64,000 nucleotides of DNA, from positions 62,001 through 126,000 of the forward strand of contig JAFQUB010000023.1 in assembly GCA_017408735.1 (NCBI GenBank). The letters are read 5' to 3'. The stretch comes from Lachnospiraceae bacterium (GTDB taxonomy: Bacteria; Bacillota; Clostridia; Lachnospirales; Lachnospiraceae). The notes beneath the pieces are model-generated. The model was not told the DNA's origin, did not search any database, and saw only the letters and a program-made list of their open reading frames with translations. Below, piece by piece: positions 53,246-63,330 of the stretch (its first letter is position 1; every line of letters begins with the position of its first letter). Made by a program: the position numbers and the translations under genes.

Positions 53246-55087
53246 TTATTCATAACTAAGCCCTGTGCCATTATAATATACATATTTTTTCGCTACTCTT
53301 TCATACATACATACTTTACCTTCTTTATCCAATACCGGAATATAATCTCTTACAAGAACTCCGTTATCATCCCAAATTTTAAAATAGTATATTTTGCCGC
53401 GTCCAGAACCGAATAATAGTTCATCATTTATTTCAAAATCCAGCTCAGGTCCTTCTCCTACAAAGTTTCCGTTAATGTACATTTTATTAAACTCCTTACG
53501 ATATACCATCGGATAACCAACGATACTATCTGCTATTTTTTGATAATACCATGAAAATCCAAAGTGTAGACCTGTGCCTGTTCCCTGTTTTAAATACACC
53601 TTATCCCCCCACCGAGTTTCATATCCTATAAATGTACCATATCCCTCTTTCTGGGTTAATTCCAATTTCATTTCCAAATTATATCTACTGTTCATTTTTA
53701 ATCCCGATGAAAAATATTTCTTCGTATTTGAGCTTAATATTTCAATATAATTTAATTCTGTATATTCAGGCTCTGTTGGAGGTGCTGACGTCGGTGTTGC
53801 TGTCGGTGTTACCGTTGGCGTCAGTGTTACCGTTGGCGTCAGTGTCGGTGTTGCTGTTGGTGTTACCGTCGGTGTTACTGTTGGCGTTGCTGTCGGTGTT
53901 GCTGTTGGTGTTACCGTCGGTGTTGCTGTCGGTGTTACCGTTGGTGTTGCTGTCGGTGTTACCGTTGGTGTTGCTGTCGGTGTTACCGTTGGTGTTGCTG
54001 TCGGTGTTACCGTTGGTGTTGCTGTCGGTGTTACCGTCGGAGACACCAACAAGTCACCTTCTCCTTCTGAAACACTTTCTGAAATATTCAACATATACTT
54101 TGTTCCATTTTCTTTGTATACTAACACTCCATCTTCTATAGACTCTAGTTCTAAATTACTTCCGCAAACTACCACTTCATACGAATTGCCCTCAATATCA
54201 TTTTTAACTATGGAACCATTTTCTTCATAATACCAATAGCCTTCATAATACAGCATATCCCCTACAACATCATGCACATACCAATCTGTATACTTTTCTG
54301 ATTCAGATATCGTTCCTGTCCAACCCGTGTGGGCATTGGTGGTTGCATTTCTAAATTCATCATCATTTCTAATAAAAAAATTGTGTGAGGTTTCTCCCTT
54401 TACCAAAGACCTTGTATCGTCCCAGGTAGGATCAATATGATACCATTCGCCATCTATTTTAACCGCAATCCACATATGTTCTTTATTTGATACCTCTTTG
54501 CATTCAATCCCTTCTTCTTCCAATAACAGATGTAACGCATCTTCATATCCGGTACAAATACCATACCCTAAACCAAGTGGTCCACCTGCCACGACACACA
54601 ATCTTTGTGTATCGTTCTTGTAGAACGTATGTTTTACAATATAATCATGTATGTACAATGTTTTTTCCATATCGCTCATATCATCATCTAAACCAGCTTG
54701 AATCACGTTTATAGACTGTAACATTTTAGTATATCTTTCCGCAAATCCATCATCTGAATTTGTCCATCTTATTGTACTTATATAATTCCCATCTTTTGTC
54801 GTCTGAGTTGTTTGATTTACATAACACTTATAAACAATTTTGCATTCCTCTTTTATGATAGCCTCGCGAATATAATAATAATCCAAAAACGTCAAATTAT
54901 ACTGCCTTACATCATGTGTCGTCTGATCCCCCGTAAACAACATCGTTGCAAGTTCTTCCCTAAATGCCTGCAGCTGTTCTTCTGTTGCCGCATGTACTGG
55001 AATTACCGGTACTGCGCATGCCAGAACTGCCACCGCTACTGCTACACCTGTTACCTTTTTTAAGAAATTTCTCCTTCTCCGCTTCAT
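53246..55087 (-). CDS. Secreted transglutaminase-like protein with Thr-Pro repeats and LamG-like domain
   Basis: A 613-residue exported protein. Residues 1-33 are a signal peptide ([21 protein letters not shown]... HAA). The transglutaminase-like protease/transferase domain has the Cys178 ([11 protein letters not shown]), His204 (EHMWIAV), Asp219 (YHIDPTWDD) triad. A linker of ~85 residues (347-433) is almost wholly TPTATPTV repeats. The C-terminal ~170 residues are a concanavalin/LamG-like domain with [20 protein letters not shown] at its end. GGGAGG fixes ATG 55087; longer reading frames cover the riboswitch and are not protein. Regulation by c-di-GMP is indicated by the upstream riboswitch. 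It may crosslink or trim surface proteins. Confidence 0.92.
   Translation of the reverse strand: MKRRRRNFLKKVTGVAVAVAVLACAVPVIPVHAATEEQLQAFREELATMLFTGDQTTHDVRQYNLTFLDYYYIREAIIKEECKIVYKCYVNQTTQTTKDGNYISTIRWTNSDDGFAERYTKMLQSINVIQAGLDDDMSDMEKTLYIHDYIVKHTFYKNDTQRLCVVAGGPLGLGYGICTGYEDALHLLLEEEGIECKEVSNKEHMWIAVKIDGEWYHIDPTWDDTRSLVKGETSHNFFIRNDDEFRNATTNAHTGWTGTISESEKYTDWYVHDVVGDMLYYEGYWYYEENGSIVKNDIEGNSYEVVVCGSNLELESIEDGVLVYKENGTKYMLNISESVSEGEGDLLVSPTVTPTATPTVTPTATPTVTPTATPTVTPTATPTVTPTATPTVTPTATPTATPTVTPTVTPTATPTLTPTVTLTPTVTPTATPTSAPPTEPEYTELNYIEILSSNTKKYFSSGLKMNSRYNLEMKLELTQKEGYGTFIGYETRWGDKVYLKQGTGTGLHFGFSWYYQKIADSIVGYPMVYRKEFNKMYINGNFVGEGPELDFEINDELLFGSGRGKIYYFKIWDDNGVLVRDYIPVLDKEGKVCMYERVAKKYVYYNGTGLSYE
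53787..54045. repeat. 12/24-bp tandem repeats encoding Thr-Pro linker
   Basis: Roughly 20 copies of a 12-base unit (variants of ACCGTTGGTGTT / GCTGTCGGTGTT on the plus strand) forming the TPTVTPTA linker. Near-identical units mean the copy number is likely variable. Confidence 0.95.
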
Positions 55088-55207
55088 GTATAAGCCTCCC
55101 GTTCTGTTTACCACTAATTTTTCAATTAGTTTTTTCGTTAGTATTGCCACTAAAGTACTACTGACATGTGTTTCCGAGAACCTTATTAACATTATACATA
55201 AAAAAAA

Positions 55208-55252
55208 GAATTGCCAATTTTTGCTTCTAAACAGCAAACAAATTGGCAATTC
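55208..55252 (-). terminator. Riboswitch terminator
   Basis: A 13-bp perfect stem GAATTGCCAATTT/AAATTGGCAATTC with a run of eight or more T on the minus strand, 110 bases ahead of the secreted protein start. It follows the aptamer and forms the expression platform. Confidence 0.93.
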
Positions 55253-55267
55253 TATCGAATTGCATAA

Positions 55268-55350
55268 TTCATGGCAACCGGCTACCATAGCGTTCATCAC
55301 GCCTAAGGTCCTCAGCTTTGCGTCCTTACGTTTCCATAAGTTTGCTATTG
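55268..55350 (-). promoter_or_regulatory. c-di-GMP-I (GEMM) riboswitch aptamer
   Basis: Read on the minus strand, the conserved blocks are in order: AGCAAAC, a hairpin CTTATG-GAAA-CGTAAG with GNRA tetraloop, GGACGCAAAGC, CCTTAGGC, and GGTAGCCGGTTGCC. These are the GEMM-I signature (P2 hairpin, tetraloop and receptor, ligand pocket). It controls the terminator just downstream, so transcription of the secreted protein should respond to c-di-GMP; whether on or off cannot be read with certainty. Confidence 0.93.
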
Positions 55351-55428
55351 ACATATCACGTTATTTACTTTAATTGCATTATAACGAAATATGCCAAAAA
55401 CTTCCATGATGCTTTAGTACTATATTTC

Positions 55429-55878
55429 TTATTTTTTAAATTTCGCTACGACTGCACATTCTGTGTCACCCTCGCCCGTAACACAATATTCACCACAACG
55501 CAGCCACGCATGTGCTCGCATTCCACCATCCTCTGTGGTACCTACTCCTAAATAAATCGTGCATTCAATCCCTCTTTCATTTAGTAATTTCTGGGCTGTC
55601 ATCGCCCGCACCATGCATTTACTTTCCCACGGCGTATGCTCCGCAATACGGTTCACATGCTTAGAAATCATTTTCGCCACATGATAGGTTTCTTTCGTTT
55701 CCTTAAAAGAAGATTCCTGACCTCGCTCTCCTAACATACTTTCTAGTTTTTCATTATTTTTTTTATTTAAAATCAAAATGCACATTCTAAAATAAGCCGC
55801 ATAAATATATGCCTTTACTGTCATTCCTTTTTCATCATTATACTTTATAAAATCTCTCAAGCGCTTTACCACTTTCAT
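55429..55878 (-). CDS. Lasso peptide B2 protein (leader peptidase)
   Basis: A 149-residue transglutaminase-like Cys protease that removes the leader of the lasso precursor. The family's catalytic Cys88 lies in ESKCMVRAMTAQKLL and the His123 in GMRAHAWLRCG, followed by VTGEGD. The N-terminal half is helical. The start is ATG 55878, with GGGAG eight bases upstream; an in-frame TTG at 55893 lacks a site. It is ~2.3 kb upstream of the cyclase gene, with the riboswitch and secreted protein between them, an unusual split of the B2/C pair. Confidence 0.9.
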   Translation of the reverse strand: MKVVKRLRDFIKYNDEKGMTVKAYIYAAYFRMCILILNKKNNEKLESMLGERGQESSFKETKETYHVAKMISKHVNRIAEHTPWESKCMVRAMTAQKLLNERGIECTIYLGVGTTEDGGMRAHAWLRCGEYCVTGEGDTECAVVAKFKK

Positions 55879-55989
55879 CACCTCTGCTCCCAAATTCTTC
55901 TGATTCTTATTTTACTATTCGCAGAAAGGCTTTGCAAGAGTTACGCTTCATCTTTTCTAAGTTTTTAAAGGCTTCACTCGTTTTGTATT

Positions 55990-57390
<1,401 letters not shown>

Positions 57391-57483
57391 CTAAAAGTAT
57401 TCCAAAAACCAGAGATTTTATACCTGTCAAAAAAAGCTTTTGCCTGAAAGGAATTTTTACAACTTATAAAAACAGCTCTTTCT

Positions 57484-58179
57484 TTATGGTAAATATATTA
57501 CATTAAGATTCTGTATTTCCTCTAACTCTTTTCTTTTTTCATTTCGTGCCAAATAAAATATTTTATTCGCAACAATATCGGCTGCTCTAACCAACAGCTT
57601 TGATTCTGAATTACAATATTCCAATTGAACATCCTTCATTTTCTTAAATATTGGTGGATAATATGTATCATACTTATAATTGTATGTTCCAAGCTTAAAT
57701 TCCTGCTCCAACGCTTCTTTCAACTCGTATCTGCCATTAGTTGCAGTTGTATGCTCGTCCACATAAAAATATAGCCTTTCAACTTCATCCGGATGAATGA
57801 TTCCATCTTGGATAAGATTTTCAAACGCTCTTTTTACTGCAATCTTATATGCATAATCAAGATAACGCTGTTTATCTTTCTTGCTCAGATATATTCTATC
57901 AAGCACGTCTTTTTCTCGAATAACAACTCCAAACTTATAACATCCATTTAATGACCTGAATAGTTTCCCCTTTTCCTTATTGGTAATTTGTGTAGCCTTT
58001 AATTCATAACTAGTACCAACACCTTTATTTGCCCGGAGAATCTTTTCAACACTGGAATACTTTCTTGACCAGTTTTCTTTATCTTCCGTTCCCAGAAGAA
58101 TTAGTCCTCCAAAAACAAAATAATCATTGTGTTCTTTATCAAAAACCCCGGACTCATCCGAATAAACATAAATATTCAT
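57484..58179 (-). CDS. DUF3800 domain protein
   Basis: A 231-residue protein beginning MNIYVYSDESG, the DUF3800 signature DESG with later acidic residues (FYVDEHTT) that suggest an RNase H-like fold with metal-binding Asp and Glu. Function of the family is not settled; it is frequent in defence islands and beside structured RNAs. GAGGAC lies six bases before the ATG. A compact RNA gene with promoter and terminator lies directly upstream. Its neighbours are enolase and a DUF262/DUF1524 protein. Confidence 0.88.
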   Translation of the reverse strand: MNIYVYSDESGVFDKEHNDYFVFGGLILLGTEDKENWSRKYSSVEKILRANKGVGTSYELKATQITNKEKGKLFRSLNGCYKFGVVIREKDVLDRIYLSKKDKQRYLDYAYKIAVKRAFENLIQDGIIHPDEVERLYFYVDEHTTATNGRYELKEALEQEFKLGTYNYKYDTYYPPIFKKMKDVQLEYCNSESKLLVRAADIVANKIFYLARNEKRKELEEIQNLNVIYLP

Positions 58180-58221
58180 AATAAAGTCCTCATTTCACAT
58201 ATAAAATTATAAACTAAAAAA

Positions 58222-58238
58222 GCCACCTAAACGGTGGC
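58222..58238 (-). terminator. Terminator of the DUF3800-associated RNA
   Basis: GCCACC, five-base loop, GGTGGC, then TTTTTTAG on the minus strand. It lies about 45 bases ahead of the DUF3800 ATG, so read-through would express the protein. Confidence 0.88.
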
Positions 58239-58312
58239 CCCATGATCGACGATATTACATATCGCTTAAACGCTAATTCGATATCATGAGTATACAGCGT
58301 ATCTCTACCTGC
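58222..58312 (-). ncRNA. Structured RNA upstream of DUF3800 gene (putative pseudoknot)
   Basis: A ~90-nt RNA with its own promoter. Pairing seen: ACGCT (58296-58300) with AGCGT (58270-58274), a CGATAT/ATATCG hairpin (58259-58264 with 58250-58255), CATGAT in the first loop (58283-58288) with ATCATG (58241-58246), forming a pseudoknot, and a terminal GCCACC/GGTGGC stem with TTTTTT. Rfam describes several RNA motifs beside DUF3800 genes; this is probably one of them, which one is not determined. Confidence 0.72.
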
Positions 58313-58318
58313 AACTAT

Positions 58319-58347
58319 ATTATATGCTATCGCGTTCAAAATTACAA
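58319..58347 (-). promoter_or_regulatory. Promoter of the DUF3800-associated RNA
   Basis: TTGTAA (58342-58347), 17-bp spacer, TATAAT (58319-58324) on the minus strand. The predicted start, near 58312, falls at the 5' end of the structured RNA. Confidence 0.72.
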
Positions 58348-58757
58348 TAAAAAAAATATAAACTTTTAATTAATTTCAAAATCTTGATTCGTAGTAGATT
58401 ACTACTCACAAAATATGGCTGTTTATTTATCTTTATTCCCACTCTGTTTCAAACTTAGTAGTTGAAACCGTAATATCTATGCTAATTTGCAACATACTAT
58501 ACCCTACCTCAATTTAACAACGTCCGATTCTTTGTATAGCTGACTACCATGGCATACGATTAGAACCTTTATCATAATATTTTCTAATTTCAAGATGTCA
58601 ATATACACCACATTTTGCAATAGTATAGGCATTTATATATCATGATTCGCACCATACAGCAACACATCCTTACGCAATTTTCAAATTGTAGACAGTTTAG
58701 GAAGCAGAGTACTCCTTTCTTTCCAAAAAAACGTATTTTGGGAAATGCAACATAAAA
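58348..58757. other. 410-base gap without a recognised gene
   Basis: AT-rich spacer between the DUF3800 RNA promoter and the DUF262 gene. It contains a 7-bp inverted repeat (GTTTCAA at 58446-58452 with TTGAAAC at 58462-58468) and a short GTAGTA/TACTAC palindrome near 58391. No convincing coding frame, tRNA or terminator is seen. It may hold an insertion boundary or a regulatory RNA that I cannot identify. Confidence 0.5.
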
Positions 58758-61133
58758 CTACATATGTTCTTTATACCACTCAATCACAGCCTCTCTGTTA
58801 GAATCAAAAAACTGAGTAGAAATATAAATATCACAGCCATTAAAATTCAAAGCTTTTACCCTATATCGTTTTTGTGTAGAATTTCCCATATTATCACTTC
58901 TATCATTCGCTATTGCCGGATAATCAGTCGACTGAAACAAACATTTTGTATACTCTTTTGTTTTAAGCTTTTCTATTTCTTCCAGAGTAATCTTAGATTT
59001 TGCAATTAAATCCTCAAGCAAATTATAAAATAATTTAGCAACTGGTATCAATCCCTCCCCCCATGTAGCTTCATCATTAATGTCAAATGGAATTTCTGAT
59101 AATAAAAAACTAAAATCCTCTACCTCCAAATTCATTTTTAAAAGTAAATCTTTAACAAAGGATATTATGTTGTTGGCAGATAGATTTGTTTCATAAAAAA
59201 TACCACTATTTTCAACTTGCTTTGCTTTTCTCAATTGTCTGTCATCATTAGTAATATATACTCTAGTTGCATTAGGTATGGAATAATTTTTGACCGCTAA
59301 ATCGCTTATCAAATCAGAATTCAGGTCATATGCCGTACCAACAAATTTTGTAAGCAAATCAACCCAACTTGACACCTTCGTATATTCCCCAACAAATAAA
59401 AATCCCCTTGGCTTAGTATCAGAAAAATCCATACCACTGTTAACACCGAAAAATAATTCACTCTGTTCACTTACCTCGGAATGGATTTCAACATAGTCGA
59501 ACTCATTAATTAACTTTTTTGATAATACCTTTGCTCTTTTTATAATTGTTTCTTCATTCCATCTTTCAGCAGATAAAACCTCTTTATTCAAAATATTTGC
59601 TTTCGAATTTTCCTTTATTATTCTCTTTTTTTCACTAAATGACTTTGTTCCCAATTCGCTATTATGCCCTGTAATAGTTAAATTTCCCAATGTATGTAAA
59701 TAAACTTCATATACGCTACTATAATTTATCCCTACTTCTTTTTTCCATACTACTGCATTTTCTTTTTGTGGTAGTATATGTTCAATCGTTAAGTTACTTA
59801 TATCTATATGCTCTTTCGTAGAATTTTCTATCACAGAGAGAACATATTTACAAATAGGTTTTTTATAAAGTGGTTTATATATGAGGGCATCTTCAAATTC
59901 CTTATCTGTAGGCATACGATCATTTGCTCTCAGATCATTTAGAAATATTACAAACTTTTCATAATAATTATCATATTTTCCATCTACAACTCTATCATAC
60001 ATAGATTTCATAAACTTAGATAAATTCTTACTATTCTCACATATTGTTATTCTAACAAGATATGTAAGCATATAATCTAACACCTTACAAAGTGTCGTTT
60101 CATTAATATTTTCATTCTCATAATCATTAAATATCCTAAAAAGCAGCGGAAGAATTGTTGTTTGCTTTATGGAATAAAAGGCACTTAAATATCTAGAAAT
60201 TTCATCTTTATAAAACTTATTTTCTCCAATAAACGCACCATAATATTTTGAGGTTTTTTTAAGTTCTATTAATACATCTTCATGACTCAAATTATTTTCT
60301 TCACAATGCTCTTTAAATAAACGATATGCATTTTTACTATTCACGGATTTATTAATCTGTGAATTCAAAAAATTAATGACAAAATCTCCCAAATTACGAT
60401 AACCAACATTTTTTTCTATTTCCAACCAATATTCCACATATAACTCATCTTGCCTTTTATCATCCATAAGCAAATAATTTCTAATCAAATCTGCAAGACT
60501 TAATTCTAATCCCGTTGAATTTATAGATTCAAAAATCTTTTGTGGTTCATCTCCTTGAAGCTTATCCAAAATTATCTCAACAACTTCTAACTTCTTAATA
60601 CCATTAAGAATATCATTCAATTCCACTCCTTCTGCCACAGTAGCTTCTATCAAATTCTTAAAAACAATATAATTCTTATATACGTTAGAATTTCTGTCCA
60701 TACTATCTACTTTATCTTTAATCAGAAGCATAAGCTGCTCGTTATCTGATTTTACTGGCTTAAGCTTTATTTTGAATTTTTCATCACAATGCCTATTAAA
60801 CATTACCTCTTCAATTTCACTTTCAATGCGAACTGAAATACCTTTTGAAGCATCATAAATTGCTTTTAAAAGAATGTACATTGTAGTAATTCTTTGTTGC
60901 CCATCAATAATTAATACTTCATTCAATCCACTACCACCATTTATATCATCAATATATACGATTGTTCCTGTAAAATGTTGACAATTTCTTGCACTAGCAT
61001 TCATAATATCAAAAAATAATTTCTCGCATTGAAGATTCGACCAATCATAATTTCTTTGATACACAGGTACCTTAAATACTCTTTTGTTTTTCTCAAGAAC
61101 ATCTGAAAATAACCACATTCTACTAGCTTTCAT
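58758..61133 (-). CDS. DUF262/DUF1524 (GmrSD-like) protein
   Basis: A 791-residue protein. The N-terminal DUF262 domain (ParB-like) has VYQRNYDWSNLQCEKLFFDI and the nucleotide-binding DGQQRITTMYIL; the DUF1524 domain has the His-Asn nuclease motif LTIEHILPQ ... LHTLGNLTITGHNSELG. A further C-terminal domain of ~230 residues follows (SSWVDLLTKFVGTAYDLNS ...) and resembles the small domain found after DUF1524 in several defence proteins. GmrSD-type enzymes cut modified phage DNA. GGAGAAGG precedes the ATG. It lies next to the DUF3800 gene but after a 580-base gap. Confidence 0.9.
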   Translation of the reverse strand: MKASRMWLFSDVLEKNKRVFKVPVYQRNYDWSNLQCEKLFFDIMNASARNCQHFTGTIVYIDDINGGSGLNEVLIIDGQQRITTMYILLKAIYDASKGISVRIESEIEEVMFNRHCDEKFKIKLKPVKSDNEQLMLLIKDKVDSMDRNSNVYKNYIVFKNLIEATVAEGVELNDILNGIKKLEVVEIILDKLQGDEPQKIFESINSTGLELSLADLIRNYLLMDDKRQDELYVEYWLEIEKNVGYRNLGDFVINFLNSQINKSVNSKNAYRLFKEHCEENNLSHEDVLIELKKTSKYYGAFIGENKFYKDEISRYLSAFYSIKQTTILPLLFRIFNDYENENINETTLCKVLDYMLTYLVRITICENSKNLSKFMKSMYDRVVDGKYDNYYEKFVIFLNDLRANDRMPTDKEFEDALIYKPLYKKPICKYVLSVIENSTKEHIDISNLTIEHILPQKENAVVWKKEVGINYSSVYEVYLHTLGNLTITGHNSELGTKSFSEKKRIIKENSKANILNKEVLSAERWNEETIIKRAKVLSKKLINEFDYVEIHSEVSEQSELFFGVNSGMDFSDTKPRGFLFVGEYTKVSSWVDLLTKFVGTAYDLNSDLISDLAVKNYSIPNATRVYITNDDRQLRKAKQVENSGIFYETNLSANNIISFVKDLLLKMNLEVEDFSFLLSEIPFDINDEATWGEGLIPVAKLFYNLLEDLIAKSKITLEEIEKLKTKEYTKCLFQSTDYPAIANDRSDNMGNSTQKRYRVKALNFNGCDIYISTQFFDSNREAVIEWYKEHM

Positions 61134-61304
61134 AACCTTCTCCTTTTCTCTTCTGACTAAATATACTATTTCTAATATTCACAGCCACATAATTTGCATT
61201 CTATTTTTATTTTACCTCCAGTACTCTATTAAAACAATAAAAAGAATAGACCAACTGAATTACTTCAGTCAGCCTTAATCTCTAACTCTTATCCAATCTT
61301 AAAC

Positions 61305-61424
61305 CTATTCTATTTCATCGCCTTTTCTTCCCCGTACACCTTCTTGCAGCTCTCCATTCTCATTAATACAAAAAAATTCTGTATAGCCCTCAAGTATATA
61401 ATAAACGCAAAGACAATACCCCAT
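61305..61424 (-). CDS. Possible small protein, 39 residues
   Basis: A short frame starting MGYCLCVYYILEGYTEFFCI at ATG 61424 with GGGAGGAG ten bases upstream. It lies between the DUF262 gene and the acyl ligase gene. Product is Cys/Tyr-rich then charged. I do not recognise it; the ribosome site is the only support. Confidence 0.35.
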   Translation of the reverse strand: MGYCLCVYYILEGYTEFFCINENGELQEGVRGRKGDEIE

Positions 61425-61553
61425 TATCGTGTTCTCCTCCCTCTTATGTTCAAAGAAACACCACATATGGAAATCGTCGCTGAACTTGACCTTACAAAAA
61501 ACAGTCACATACCTATCAAAAATGAGGCTTTAAGGCAAAATCCCCTTATATTT

Positions 61554-63062
61554 TTAATATCTTTTTATTTTTTTAGAAGGTGTTTTTTCAAATTCTGTTT
61601 CTCTTACAATTAAACTGTAAATCTTCTTGTAGGATGGTGCTCCCTGATTGTAAGTATCAATCAGTTGCTGTAACACAGCCTTAATATCACAAACACCTGT
61701 TTTTTCTGCATATTCCATATCCGGGAAAATTTCCGCTTCAATCACGCTGTTCTTTTCTCTTACCAGAATTTCCTGTACAATGCGTTCACTGCCAATTTTG
61801 TTTTCCAGTTCTTCCGGTGATACATTTTCACCATTTTTTGTAATGATAAGATTTTTCTTTCTTCCTGTTAAATAAATAAATCCCTCTTCATCAACATAGC
61901 CTAAATCACCGGTCAGCAACCAGCCGTCTTTTAAAGCTTCTTCTGTCTTGTCAGGCATCTGATAATACCCCATCATTACACTACTCCCGCGAACCCACAA
62001 TTCGTTATCCACTACCTTAGCTTCGCAGTTTGGCAATAACTGTCCTACGGAATCTTTTTTAATATTCCAACTCACCGTCGCACTGATAACCGGCGCACAC
62101 TCTGTCATACCGTAGCCTTGCAACACAGAAACACCATATTTAGCAAACAAATCAATATAATCCGGATTCAAATACGCACCGCCACTGTAAATGGTATGGA
62201 ACTGCTCGCCAAACACTTCTCTTTTTACAATTTCCGGCGGAAGTCCTGCTGCTTCTTCCAATTTCTTTGCCATGGTTTCAATCATTAATGGTACCATCAA
62301 AATAATGTTTGGCTGAAACAATTTAATATTTTTTGCCACACGAATCAGGGAATCATTGAGGCAGATAACGCTTCCCAAAGAAATTCCCTTTAAAATATCC
62401 ATACTCAGACAATAAGCATGGTGAATCGGAAGCACACTTAAAATCACGCTTCTTTCCGGTATCTTCATATCAAGACAAGTGGCATTTTCTGCAAGATTTC
62501 TCTGTGTCAGCATAACACCCTTGCTTTTTCCCGTGGTACCTGAAGTGAACATAATGGTACAAAGCTTATCCGGCTCTATCTCACATTCAAATTCAAATGG
62601 CTGTTCATTTACCGCCTGCCAGAAGGATACTATATTTTCATCACTTACTTCCTTTTGCATAGAAATTAAATGCTTTAATTTCGGACAACGTTCTTTTACT
62701 ACGGCCATCACATCTGCGCGCATTTCATCTAACACAAGCACCGTTGCATCTGCACGGTCAACTAATTCACACAATTCTTCTGCCGGAAGAGCAACATCTA
62801 ACGGTACTGCCACACTTCCACTATTTACAGTTCCCAAATAGGATACAATCCATGGGTAGGAACTCATTCCCACCATAGCGATGTGATTTCCTTTTTCTCC
62901 TAATGCTTTTAACAGATTGGAAAAACGTTCACTATCCTGCTTTAATTGAGTATATGTTTTTGTTTCAATTTTATCTTTTCCTACTTTATAACGAACGGCA
63001 TCGCCATCTCCATATTTTGCTTCTGTGGTTACCAGCATTTCCCTAATTGTACTGTACATCAT
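61554..63062 (-). CDS. AMP-binding acyl/amino acid ligase
   Basis: A 502-residue ANL-superfamily enzyme. The ATP-binding motif IMFTSGTTGKSKGVML, the A5 motif GYGMTECAP, the hinge GDLGYVDEEGFIYLTGRKKNLIITKNGENVSPEE and the C-terminal Lys region TPSKKIKRY are present. It adenylates an acid and passes it to a carrier protein. AGGGGAG seven bases upstream sets ATG 63062. The ACP gene lies 18 bases upstream, so the substrate is probably loaded on that ACP. Long-chain or aryl acids are both possible. Confidence 0.9.
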   Translation of the reverse strand: MMYSTIREMLVTTEAKYGDGDAVRYKVGKDKIETKTYTQLKQDSERFSNLLKALGEKGNHIAMVGMSSYPWIVSYLGTVNSGSVAVPLDVALPAEELCELVDRADATVLVLDEMRADVMAVVKERCPKLKHLISMQKEVSDENIVSFWQAVNEQPFEFECEIEPDKLCTIMFTSGTTGKSKGVMLTQRNLAENATCLDMKIPERSVILSVLPIHHAYCLSMDILKGISLGSVICLNDSLIRVAKNIKLFQPNIILMVPLMIETMAKKLEEAAGLPPEIVKREVFGEQFHTIYSGGAYLNPDYIDLFAKYGVSVLQGYGMTECAPVISATVSWNIKKDSVGQLLPNCEAKVVDNELWVRGSSVMMGYYQMPDKTEEALKDGWLLTGDLGYVDEEGFIYLTGRKKNLIITKNGENVSPEELENKIGSERIVQEILVREKNSVIEAEIFPDMEYAEKTGVCDIKAVLQQLIDTYNQGAPSYKKIYSLIVRETEFEKTPSKKIKRY

Positions 63063-63080
63063 TATTATTCTCCCCTTCAA

Positions 63081-63308
63081 TTAACCCTTAAGTTTTTCTA
63101 AATACGCTGTAGCTTCGCCTACTGTACGAATGTTTGCAGCTTCCTGCTGGTCGATTTCAATATCCAATTCATCTTCTAATTCACCTAACATACTCATAAA
63201 ATCAAAGGATGTAAACCCTAAATCCTCCATGAATCTTGATTCCGGATGAATATCCTTTCCTTCTACTTCCACATAATTACCAATTACTTCAACTAATTTT
63301 TCAAACAT
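63081..63308 (-). CDS. Acyl carrier protein
   Basis: A 75-residue carrier protein. The phosphopantetheine attachment Ser is in EDLGFTSFDFMSMLGELED (a D-L-G-F-x-S-x-x-x-M variant). It lies between the AMP-ligase and a condensation-domain gene, so it likely serves this pair rather than housekeeping fatty acid synthesis. Confidence 0.92.
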   Translation of the reverse strand: MFEKLVEVIGNYVEVEGKDIHPESRFMEDLGFTSFDFMSMLGELEDELDIEIDQQEAANIRTVGEATAYLEKLKG

Positions 63309-63330
63309 TTTTTCTCCTCATTTCTATGTA

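Noticed and set aside
53632-54141. 169-residue plus-strand open frame rich in Leu/Val
   Set aside because: It is the antisense of the TPTATPTV linker; the tandem repeats keep all frames open. No ribosome site precedes it.
55088-55354. N-terminal extension of the secreted transglutaminase (about 89 residues)
   Set aside because: This stretch encodes the c-di-GMP riboswitch and its terminator; a good ribosome site places the start at ATG 55087.
58391-58468. Short palindromes in the gap before DUF262
   Set aside because: They are too short and AT-rich, without a T run or partner motif, to call as terminator or attachment site.
61305-61508. 67-residue version of the small gene before the acyl ligase
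   Set aside because: No ribosome site at its first Met; the internal ATG at 61424 has GGGAGGAG, and even that version is doubtful.
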